From Oikopleura dioica (Eukaryota; Chordata; Appendicularia; Copelata; Oikopleuridae): a stretch of 64,000 nt of DNA. Numbering within the stretch: position 1 is the stretch's first letter; the number at the start of each line of letters is the position of its first letter. Both the position numbers and the translations under genes were made by a program. Of the stretch, positions 55,513 through 64,000 are shown piece by piece. The notes under the pieces are model-generated. The model was not told the origin of the DNA. It ran no database searches and saw only the letters and a program-made list of their open reading frames with translations. Where the stretch lies: NCBI GenBank assembly GCA_907165135.1, contig OU015566.1, positions 3,722,501-3,786,500 on the forward strand, read 5' to 3'.

Positions 55513-57148
55513 ATGCTTTTAATTTTCTTCATTTCATTTCTTTTTGGAATTATTCGATCGGATATTATTTTCACGGAATGCCAAGCCGAGTTTTACCGAG
55601 TAAGATCATGGCTCAAAATTAGCGAAAGTATCTCACTTACTAGAGGCTACCCGGAAATGAAAATTTGAATTTTACGACTGATAATATTCCTTGTTCTTCA
55701 TCAACTCGAGGAGCAACAGAAGGTCGTGAGCGTTGGACAAATGTATTTGAAGACGGCAAGTTTTAAAATTTATTAAATAAATCTTTATTTTATAAAGGAT
55801 TTTACATCGTCCCATATTTTTTCGAAGATGGCTATGAAAATCACGTTTACGAGTCTTGGGATGCAGCACTTTCGATAAGACAAATGCAGTATTATCTTGG
55901 TCTTTTTGAACAATACACCTGCGTCAAATTTAAAAGATTAACGACTGAAGCTCAAAAAGATTTGTACGATTACAAGATAGAAATAATTTGGGATGGGGTC
56001 AATCGAGCAAGATCTTACATTGGTTCAGCTTCTGTAAGAAAAATCTCTTGTTCATCAAAAATTCAGGTCAGATTTCGTTTTCAAGGCAGCCCCAAACATT
56101 ATGGATGCGACCTGACGCTTGGAATATGAATGGCCAGACAACGACGCAGCACGAAGCAATGCACGCTCTTGGATTTTTTCATGAACATGCGCGGCCTGAT
56201 CGCGATTCTTATGTCGAAGTTCATCCAGATGACGCTGGCGACAGTAACTACGCGATGAAGTCCGCTGATGATTGGTGGAATATGAATTCGCCATACGATT
56301 TTAACAGTATCATGCATTACATTCCGAGTTCGAGAGGTAATGGACAGTGGTCGTTGTCACGACCCGGAACGAATTATTTTGTTCGTGCTCCTGTGAGCAG
56401 AACCTTTCCTTTGTCGGATGAAGATATTGCTCAAATAAATTCGATGTACAATTGCCCAGGAAATGATTTTAATAAAAATAATCATGCTGATAAGGAAGAG
56501 TATATAATCTTGAACAGGAGCTCCATATTATATGGACCATATACCACGACAACTACAACTACTACAACGACAACAACGACTACGACCACGACCACAACAA
56601 CCTCGACGACGACGACAACTACTTTTACAACTTTGACAACAACGACAGTGACAACCACTTCAACGTCAGAAAATGTTGAATCCTCATCAACAACAGCGAC
56701 TCTATCATCATTAACAACAACTGAAACATCTTCGAGGAATAGCAGCCAACTTTTTTATATTTTCAACATATTCCTGGTTCTGATCTCCTGCGTGACCTCG
56801 ACGAGGTTTCTATTCTCAAGATGCAGAAGTCGAAAAGTTCGTCAAAGCCCTAGCGATTCGGAAATTCAACCGGAAGCGGAATCTGAAACAACTCCAGAAT
56901 TGTCCGAATCGAAAAGAACTCCTCCGAAATCGTCAAAACCCGAAGATAACTCACCCAAAACAGTCAAAACTCCAGCAAATGTCCTGCCAAAAATTCAATC
57001 GAAGACTCTTTCTCAAAATTTTCCGGCAACCGAGAGCACCAAAAAGAAACCACCGAAGAAGTCACCAAAGAAACCTTCTCAAAAAGTCTTGGTAGATGAA
57101 AGTCGAAGAAAAATAGCCACCAAAAAGTCATCAAAGAAAAAGCCTTGA
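55513..57148 (+). CDS. Astacin metalloprotease 5 of 5, with long Thr stalk
   Basis: Exons 55513-55599, 55644-55755, 55798-56022 and 56067-57148. The second intron has GC-AG ends (GCAAGT). The ATG is two bases after a TTTACAG acceptor. The catalytic site HEAMHALGFFHEHARPDRD and the Met-turn SIMHYIPSS are complete. Unlike in the other copies, the frame stays open between the catalytic domain and the stalk, so no intron is needed there. The stalk has more than 30 consecutive or near-consecutive Thr residues, probably heavily O-glycosylated. A transmembrane helix (LFYIFNIFLVLISCVTS) and a Lys-rich tail with KTLSQNFPATESTKKK follow. Confidence 0.85.
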
Positions 57149-57290
57149 TTCCAATTTATTTAGCTATTTTCCCCCAACCATGTTGTATTTCTTCCATTCC
57201 TTTTCATCAAATAAAGCTAGTTTTGAATCACCCGCGTTTGTTCAGAAGAGGCCAATCGAGAAGGTACTTGCAAATAAAGAAAGCTAAGAA

Positions 57291-58923
57291 ATGTTGCGTA
57301 TCTTGTGCAGAGAGAAAAGCTTGTTGGCCCGTCATTTATCTTCCCTTCCAATAGGTTTGCAAGAAATTTTTGCCTTCATAAAACTTGCTTAGATGATCAG
57401 TTATTCGCTCTTTCTTCCGAGGAAAGAGGTCTTCGCCAGAACTTCCGAAATTTCTTCGAAACCGAACTCGCTCCTCACGCTTATGACATCGACAAAAACG
57501 ACCATTTTCCTCAACTCAAAGACTACATCAAGAAATGTGGAGATATGGGTATTCTAGGGCTGACTGTCCATGAAGAATACGGTGGAACGAATCTTGGATA
57601 CTTTTCCATGGCTTTGGCTGCGGAAGAAAATGCTCGAGTAAACGCTGGAATCGCAATGACAACTGGCGCTTGCAGCAATTTATTCATCAATCAAATTGTT
57701 CGAAACGGAAACGATGCTCAAAAGTCCGCCTTTTTGCCTGATCACGTGGCTGGCAATCTTATTGGAGGACTTGCCATGACCGAGCCGAATGCAGGGAGCG
57801 ATGTGATGTCGATGAAAACGAATGCCGTGAAGAAGGGAGATTATTACGTCATCAATGGGAATAAATTTTGGATCACGAATGGACCGGTAGCGGATCATAT
57901 CATATTGTATGCAAAAACCGATCTTTCAAGGAAAGGGTTGAAATTTCGATGATTTTGTCTTTTTGAGAATTCATTTTCAGAAAAATCAAAAAAGTGATTT
58001 TCAAATTTTCAGCCCAAAACAAGCAATGATGGAAAATCAATCACCGCTTTCATCGTCGATACAAAAACTGAAGGCTTCAGTGCTCAAACGATTCCGGGAA
58101 AGCTCGGGATGCGAGGATCCCCCACTGGCGACCTGACTTTTGAAAACATGAAAGTTCACGAAAGCATGGTTCTCAGAGGAGAAGGTCAGGGAGCAGCAGT
58201 GTTGATGTCTGGACTGAATATTGAGCGAATTCTCGCGGCGGCTATTCCCATCGGTATTGCTCAAGGTATAGTCAGGGCTGCCCAATCGGACAAAAAATCG
58301 ATCCGACAGGGATCCGAATTTGCCGATCGGAAATTGCGATCCGATTTTACCGATCGGAACCGATTTTCCCGATCGGACATGACAGAAATTTTTTATCCGA
58401 TCCGACCGATTACCGATCCGATTCCGATCGGATTCTGATCCGATTGGGCAGTCCTGATATAATTTGGAATTTTCTTCTGCGGCTAGTTCTATTTTTAAGC
58501 CGCGGTGGACTGTTCCTTCGAATACGCTCATGAACGAAAGCAGTTCAACCAGCGAGTCGGCGAGTTTCAACTCATCCAAGGCAAGATGGCCGACATGTAC
58601 ACCTCCCTCTCTGCCTGTAGGTCATACATGTATAACATCGCCCGACATGCAGAAAAATTCGAGCCGACGAATCACGACTGCGCTGGGCTGGTTCTGTACT
58701 GTGCTGAGAAAGCAACTCAAATTTGTCTCGACGCGATTCAGATTTTGGGCGGAAATGGCTACAGTAAGTGCTTTAATTTTGAGCTTATTAGCAATTTGAT
58801 TCAGTCAATGACTACCCAACAGGAAGATATTTGCGCGATGCGAAATTGTGGGAAATTGGAGCTGGAACAAGTGAAGTTCGAAGACTCATTGTCGGCAGAT
58901 ATTTCAATTCTCTGTACAAATAA
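57291..58923 (+). CDS. IVD: Isovaleryl-CoA dehydrogenase (mitochondrial acyl-CoA dehydrogenase)
   Basis: Five exons (57291-57354, 57393-57936, 58024-58265, 58500-58763, 58805-58923) sum to 1233 nt, exactly 410 residues plus stop. The N-terminus ([20 protein letters not shown]) is basic and amphipathic, as in mitochondrial targeting peptides. Family motifs follow in order: [38 protein letters not shown] (FAD and substrate binding), [41 protein letters not shown] and [16 protein letters not shown]. The Glu in GLNIER is at the position of the catalytic base specific to isovaleryl-CoA dehydrogenase, which distinguishes it from most other family members. It oxidises isovaleryl-CoA in leucine breakdown. 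Intron 3 is almost filled by a MITE. Confidence 0.9.
58272..58457. mobile_element. MITE of GATCGG repeats filling an intron of the IVD gene
   Basis: The 19-bp ends TCAGGGCTGCCCAATCGGA and TCCGATTGGGCAGTCCTGA are inverted with one mismatch. TATA-type bases lie outside both ends. The interior is a string of CCGATCGG-like palindromic units. The element begins six bases after the splice donor and occupies most of the 234-nt intron, much longer than the other introns of the gene (38-87 nt). Confidence 0.75.
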
Positions 58924-59592
58924 AATTTCATTTTGACTTTTTCAATCAAAGAAATTTCGATTTTTTTTCAATGAAACAACGAATCAATCGCAGTTTGGCA
59001 AGCTTCAATTCCTTTCAATATTAAATTACCCAATCAGCAATTATTTCCAAGCCTTTTGGCTTATCATTCTAGCGTGCCGGGGTCGCGATCCTGCCCGCGG
59101 CAGATTCAGTCTCCGACGGTCGTACTCAAATAATCGATCTTAGTAAATCTTCTCATCTCCTGCAGATTCCTCTCGTTTCCTTTTTTTTCAAAAGAGATTT
59201 TTGCGAAGAAGAGTTTTTATGTCGGATGGAAGAAAAGATAGAGCAATGAGGATTCCTTTTAATCGAACAAATGTTATTTTAGGAAAGCGAGCTAATTTAA
59301 AATTCGAAAATTTCTCTGAAAGGAAAATAAAATTTCAAGCTCGGAAAAGGAACTGTTCTGGTGATATGCTTTGCGGGAGTGATACACCATCTTGCGGTTT
59401 TGAGAAAAATCAAAGTCGCATTCATTCAAAATGAGAGAACGCAACCAAAAGTCAGCCCGCTGTGGTCAACAAAATGCAAAAAACCAGAGGTACGCTTAAA
59501 ATTGCAAATAGAAGACAATTTTTCCTAAAGTGCTGTCTATGTCAGATGCAGCATATTCATTTTATTGTCAGGAATGAAATAATTTCTTTCAA
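58924..59592. other. Intergenic, nothing supported
   Basis: A 77-codon open frame at 59201-59434 is Lys/Arg-rich and has no recognisable domain. A CCCAATCAGCAATT motif lies near 59,028. No gene was called. Confidence 0.45.
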
Positions 59593-60418
59593 TCACATAA
59601 TAAAGCATCCAGGAGTGGTTATTGGGCCAGCATGCACTTCGGGTACGCCTCGTTTAATAGCAACACCGAATTTAAACCCGGCTCGGAGCGCAAAAGGCCC
59701 AGCTTGAACTTCTGCAAGTGATGCTCCAGCTTCATAACCAGTGAACTCGTATCCGAAACCAGCACGAGCACCTGCTTCTAACACAGAAGCGCTTGCACTC
59801 GCACCAGGAATGTAGTCAACACCGGCCGTTACTTTACAAATTAAAAAGAATCCTTATTTTAAAATTACTCTTTCCAGCTCTAGCACTTGCTTGAAAATCG
59901 CCCAATTGCCCCTTCGGTGCTTCGTAGTTGGCGCCAGCTTCAGCTTTGAACAAATCGCCATCAACATTAGCCTCCACAATCTTCAATACTTTTGTATTTG
60001 CACCAAATTTTTTAACAGCGGCTTGCGCACTAGCAGTTGCTATAAAAGGGTTCGCACTTGTTTGAGCGGAAGCGTGGTTCTCATCTATGGTTATCTCTGC
60101 TGAACCAATGTTCGATTCGAGTTTAACAGCTTCACAAGAGTTATTTATTATATATCTAACGTAAGCATACATCCGTGGCTTTCAGAGCCGCCCCAAGATT
60201 TTTCGACATGTTGTTCATTTTCTTTCATCTTCTCTTCTACCCACTTTGAGAAAGCTCCTCTTAATTTGATTTAATTTAAGGAACAATTTTATTAATTTTT
60301 TGTTCTTAATTTTAATAACACAAACGTACAACCCTTTGTCAATAGCTTTGTCGATTGCCTCATCCTTGAGATCCTCAAATTCATCACTCGAATTCTCACG
60401 ATTCTCGGTATCAGCCAT
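59593..60418 (-). CDS. Ala/Gly-rich repeat protein, four exons, one GA-AG intron
   Basis: Exons 60418-60333, 60259-60171, 60129-59875 and 59831-59593. Introns 1 and 2 are GT-AG. Intron 3 keeps the frame only as GAAAGAG...GTAAAG, a GA-AG intron. The N-terminus is acidic and helical (MADTENRENSSDEFEDLKDE). The rest is built of degenerate A-G-A/ASA repeats such as FKAEAGANYEAPKGQLGDFQ and EAGARAGFGYEFTGYEAGAS. It ends in GVPEVHAGPITTPGC. No signal peptide or transmembrane segment is visible. Similar Ala/Gly beta-repeat proteins of unknown function occur in invertebrates, but I cannot name a family. Confidence 0.65.
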
Positions 60419-60621
60419 CACTCTTAAATCTGAATACTATGAACTATTTTTCCTCTTGAAAATTTTACTCAATGCGGTTCCTGAAATTGAAATTTTTGAG
60501 TCGCCTCACTCAGAATAAATACAGTTTTCCTCTATCATATTTGTCGATGTCAAACTCGTTTCCGCAAGAAACATTTGCTATTCATAAAGAAGTCATGGTT
60601 AAAAATTATTTTTGAATTTGC

Positions 60622-62244
60622 ATGCCATCAGATCTCAATATTTACAATACTTTGAAGGGCTATGTCTTTTTGAAAAAACACAAGACAGCTTCCACTACCT
60701 TCCGAGGAATCATGGCTAATGTCGGCAAAAACCTCTCCTTCGATGGCGAACACAATTGGCTTGGACCACAAGGTGGTTGTTATCCGGCTCCATTCGGTCC
60801 AACTTGCTGGCCATACAGGTATTCTTTCAATTAAGCTAAGGAAATTAATTTTCCTCAGTGAGGATGGATCGCATTTGGAAAAAATTGAAGCCCTCAGCTA
60901 CCATTTTCGCTGGAACTTGGACTACATGCCCAAATTACTTGAAAATAATCGGCAAAACATAAGGGTAGGTCTTTCCACTTCAGCTGATTACTCATCAGAT
61001 TTTCAGACAATCACAAGCATTCGCGATCCACTGGAAACCTATCGCTCTGTCTTCAACTATTTCTACGGCGCCAAACGGAAAGGCCCTCACGACAAGTGCG
61101 ACATCACGTGCTTTGGCGAACCTTATTGGTCCTTGACAAAAAACGAAAATCTGACAATCGGAGAGTTTCTCGACGACTTAGATGACATCTACACTGATGA
61201 AGCTCCCTATGCCTTCAGAACAAAGAGCATCCAAGCGTATGAAATGGGCATGGAGTTGAAGAAAATGGACGATCCTAAATACGTCCGGCAGTCCTTGATT
61301 GAGATGGATAAACAGTTTGATCTAGGTATGTGGCGAAATTGCGGAGCTATTTTCATCAGTTCTACTGTAGTTATCATCACCGAACATTTTTGGGAAAGTA
61401 TCGTCTTACTGGCTCATCTAATGTGCGTTGAATACAGTACTTTATACAGGAAAGGGCTCGAAAATCAGAAGCATCTATTTTTTCGGACTAAAACAAAAAA
61501 TGGAACAGCATTTTTGGATGACCAATAAGATTGCTGTATTTGGCTTTCCGGCCAATCAAAACCATGAATCATAAAATCATTTCCATTTTATGGTTCTAGC
61601 CATATTTTCCTAGTTCTAGAGATAAAAGTCATCAAATTTTCTTGAGCCCTAGAATAGAGAATACGCGAATAAAAAGGACTACGAAGTACCCCCTTTGACT
61701 CCCAAGCAAATGTCAAACTTCGAAAAATACAACAAAGTGGACATTGAGCTCTACAATTTCTTCAACGCTTCGCTTCATGAGAAAATCGACGCCTTCGGCC
61801 GAGTGGTAGGGCATTTTCAATAAGATTTCATGCAAATCCGACTTGTAGAGAATGAGGACAGAAATCATTCTCGCAAAAAGGGCGTATCAAAAATGCGCGA
61901 AGAGCAAGACTGATGAATGTCTTCATAACCATCATCGGCCAAAAGGAATGCCGAAAAAGATGGAACCAAGGCTGAAATTGTCGACGTTTGTTGATTTGAT
62001 GGAAAGATACGAAGGAAAGTGCAATCATGCTTCAAATAATGCTTATGTTCAAGGTATGATTAGCAGAAAAATTTCCTTCAAATTTGTTTCAGCAAAGAAA
62101 ATGCTGGAAACTGGAACTTGGGACAACGAATGCGAACATGGAAGAGAAATGCTAGAAAATATGGTTTTCGACACGAAAGTCCCGATGTCAAAAGACCTAC
62201 CTTTCATCCCCCAGAAAGGCCCAAATGCAGATTATTTCAAGTGA
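60622..62244 (+). CDS. Gal-3-O-sulfotransferase-like enzyme
   Basis: Exons 60622-60818, 60859-60964, 61007-61325, 61371 to about 61,462, 61653-61805, 61849-62053 and 62093-62244 have mostly GT-AG introns. The 5' PAPS-binding motif is FLKKHKTASTTFRGIM, and the 3' phosphate site is TSIRDPLETYRSVFNYFYGA. Both match the galactosylceramide/galactose-3-O-sulfotransferase family. FDL followed by VIITEHFWESIVLLAHLMC across a splice fits the family's MLTEYFDESLVLL-type segment. The junction after exon 4 is uncertain, because frame and homology favour a non-GT donor. These enzymes sulfate glycan galactose in the Golgi. No N-terminal membrane anchor is seen, so an upstream exon may be missing from the model. 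Confidence 0.75.
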
Positions 62245-62331
62245 TGAAAAATACTAGTGCTTTTAAATTTTCTGTACATAACAGTCGGTGATGCAGGATA
62301 TACACAATTATTTATTACACTGCCCAGGCTT

Positions 62332-63023
62332 TTACAATAAAAGAAGAAAAATAAACAGAATTGTCGAAAGAAAAAATTCTTTAGCAGAATCTTCGGTGGT
62401 GAAATAAGAAGTAGTTGTTGTCAAAGAAATCGTTGTTGGAAACGGAGTTGAGGTTGTTTGATTGACATATGCGTTGCAAGGAAATTCTAGAGAGAGTTAT
62501 CAAAAGATCCATTTTTTCCTTACCTTGCATGAAATCCTTGTTAAAATTGAGATAAATATAGAGGCAAAGATGAAATAAATTTTTATCAACATTTCTCAAT
62601 GTATCTTCGTTTGAGTTCACTAGTTTTGGCTCTTCATTTTTTCATATAAAAATAAGTTATCTTGAGAAAGAAGCCATTTCTTGATTCAATATCTCTTTAT
62701 TCCAAATTCCACTGTTGATTTCATGAGCATAAATCAGATCCATCAAATCACTGGACAGTTCATGCGTTCTTTGGTGAAGCTGCTTCATTTCTCTCATGCT
62801 GTCAGAAATGAATTGATTGCTACTATCACAGCTTTGGAAGATTTCGTCCGATTTGAGAATGAAGATCGTCAGAAGAATCGAAGTCGTTATAACGATGAAA
62901 GTGGAGAGGACACAAATGATTCTATTCGACCGCTTTCTTTGGTGTTTCTCAGAACTTTTCAGGCGTAAATTTTCATCAAGGAGATTTCGGTAATTTTCTT
63001 TTGATAATTCTGGTCGATTTACC
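62332..63023 (-). CDS. Small membrane protein with two hydrophobic segments (unknown function)
   Basis: Exon pieces 63023 to about 62,664, about 62,621-62,524 and 62486-62332 are open on the minus strand. The first encodes a charged cytoplasmic segment, a transmembrane helix (IICVLSTFIVITTSILLTIF), and a helical stalk (MREMKQLHQRTHELSSDLMD). Without splicing it ends in a TAA at 62657-62659. A GA-AG intron of about 43 nt would instead carry it into the second piece. The second and third pieces are joined by a normal GTAAGG...TCTAG intron. They give a Thr-rich stretch and a hydrophobic end (FFLSTILFIFLLLL). The 5' start is not identified, although an upstream exon with ATG near 63,261 is possible. 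Confidence 0.5.
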
Positions 63024-63442
63024 TAAAAAAATTCATTTGTTTTGAAAAGATAGAAAAACCAAACATAGAAATTCTCTGGGGTATTTTCTGTGACGAAACT
63101 CTCTGAGTAAACTGTTGCTCTTTCTTGAACCATTTTTCAACAGATGGGAAAGTTGGTCAATATTTCTAATCTTGGATTCTGACTCCCGATTCTGTTTGTT
63201 CCCGAATGTTAAGTGTATTTGTGCAAATAATCGCCCATAATTTGCAATAAAAAGGGAAAGCATAAGGGCGTGTGAAACCAGCTTCAGTAGAGTTTCTTTC
63301 TTTATTTGTGATAAAAAGGGTTGATTATCGATAAGAATTATTAAATGCCATCTTTCAAAATCCCTTTAACATCTGAAAATTTTGGTTTGCACTAAACCGC
63401 CCTTTTCAAAATAAATAAGAAAAGATCAATTCTGTCTAAAAT

Positions 63443-64000
63443 TTATTTCATTGAAGCCGATTCGCAGATGACATTTTGAGGAAAATCACAGACAAGAGTT
63501 TCCGGATTAAAAAGCAGTCCAGGAGGGCAGTCTTGATCCGGCCATTTTATTCCGTCGTAGCATTGGTAGAATTTTGAACAGTCGTTTTCGCTAGGGTAGA
63601 TTCCGTCTTCACATTTTTCTGAATTGCTTGATGTTGTCAATGTTTCACTCGTATGCTTTCTAGTTGTCGTTGATGGAGGTGTTGTTGCTGTAGTGGTCGT
63701 TGGCGATGTAGTTGTAGGAGAAGTTGATGATGAAGTTGGAGTGGTAGATGTTGTTGTTGTTGTAGTAGTTTTTGTTGACTTTGTTTTTCGAGTCGTTGTT
63801 GATGCCGTTGTTGCAGTTGTCGGTCCGTCGGTCGAAGTTGTGGGGGAGTCGTATTTTTTACAATGGAATTCTGAAGGAATCATTCATTATTCTCTCAATC
63901 AATAATTGCCCATGTTACATGGGCCATGTAGCCTATCTGACCTGTCATAATTCCATTCTCGAAATTAATATTACTGTTCAGGCAAATTTCATAGACATTC
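63443..64000 (-). CDS. Thr-rich chitin-binding (peritrophin-A type) protein, 5' end outside the window
   Basis: The last exon (63870-63443) encodes the end of one Cys-rich unit (EFHCKKYDSP), then about 75 residues dominated by Thr and Ser. It then encodes a CBM14/peritrophin-A domain: CEDGIYPSENDCSKFYQC, with YDGIKWPDQDCPPGLLFNP and VCDFPQNVIC. The six-cysteine spacing and aromatic residues fit chitin binding. An upstream exon (63942 to at least 64,000) joins through GTCAG...TTCAG and encodes VYEICLNSNINF. The gene runs off the right edge. Mucin-like chitin-binding proteins act in extracellular matrices or gut linings. Confidence 0.8.

Noticed and set aside
57930-58023. A non-canonical intron in the IVD gene at AAGGAAAGGG.
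   Set aside because: A GTTGAAATTT donor with an AAAACAAG acceptor gives exact frame closure and a better protein match.

Overview
The window looks like nuclear DNA from a small-genome metazoan, most likely an appendicularian tunicate (Oikopleura/Fritillaria type). This is an inference. It rests on animal gene families split by introns of mostly 38-70 nt with GT-AG ends, a few likely GC-AG or GA-AG introns, an AG acceptor directly before many start codons (compatible with spliced-leader trans-splicing), and AT-rich repeat-filled intergenic DNA. No rRNA, tRNA or bacterial features were recognised. All gene models below were assembled by hand from splice signals and reading-frame closure.

Region 1 (1-24.8 kb) is gene-poor and repeat-rich. 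It holds three small genes of unknown function (2.4, 4.1 and 7.1 kb), two of which share a basic C-terminal motif. It also holds part of a Cys-loop ligand-gated channel gene (12.5-14.1 kb), a PTB-domain gene (16.0-16.9 kb), two arrays of roughly 170-bp tandem repeats, an LTR with an adjacent primer-binding-like site, a 963-bp hAT-like foldback element with an 8-bp target duplication, and several families of miniature inverted-repeat elements.

Region 2 (24,815-39,811) is the most remarkable part: a roughly 15-kb tyrosine-recombinase retroelement of the DIRS/Ngaro/PAT type. It is bounded by split direct repeats (a 262-bp repeat A, and a 45-bp repeat B). It encodes, all on the minus strand, reverse transcriptase-RNase H and a tyrosine recombinase. 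It also carries at least four further proteins: a very large one, a coiled-coil one, an acidic one overlapping the RT, and an RGG-box one. Nearly every gene is cut by short spliceosomal introns, which is unusual for something that moves through RNA. A tandem array of intron-like hairpins lies inside the first gene.

Region 3 (39.8-64 kb) is denser host sequence. It contains a helix-turn-helix protein whose ATG lies 18 bp from the retroelement end, a histidine acid phosphatase (lysophosphatidic-acid-phosphatase-like), and a rhodopsin-like GPCR. These are followed by a tandem array of five membrane-anchored astacin metalloproteases (one pair fused and damaged), isovaleryl-CoA dehydrogenase with a MITE filling one intron, and an Ala/Gly-rich repeat protein. 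The window ends with a Gal-3-O-sulfotransferase-like gene, a two-TM stalk protein, and the 3' end of a Thr-rich chitin-binding protein. Secreted or membrane proteases, sulfotransferase and chitin-binding proteins fit extracellular-matrix biology, but no joint pathway can be shown from sequence alone.
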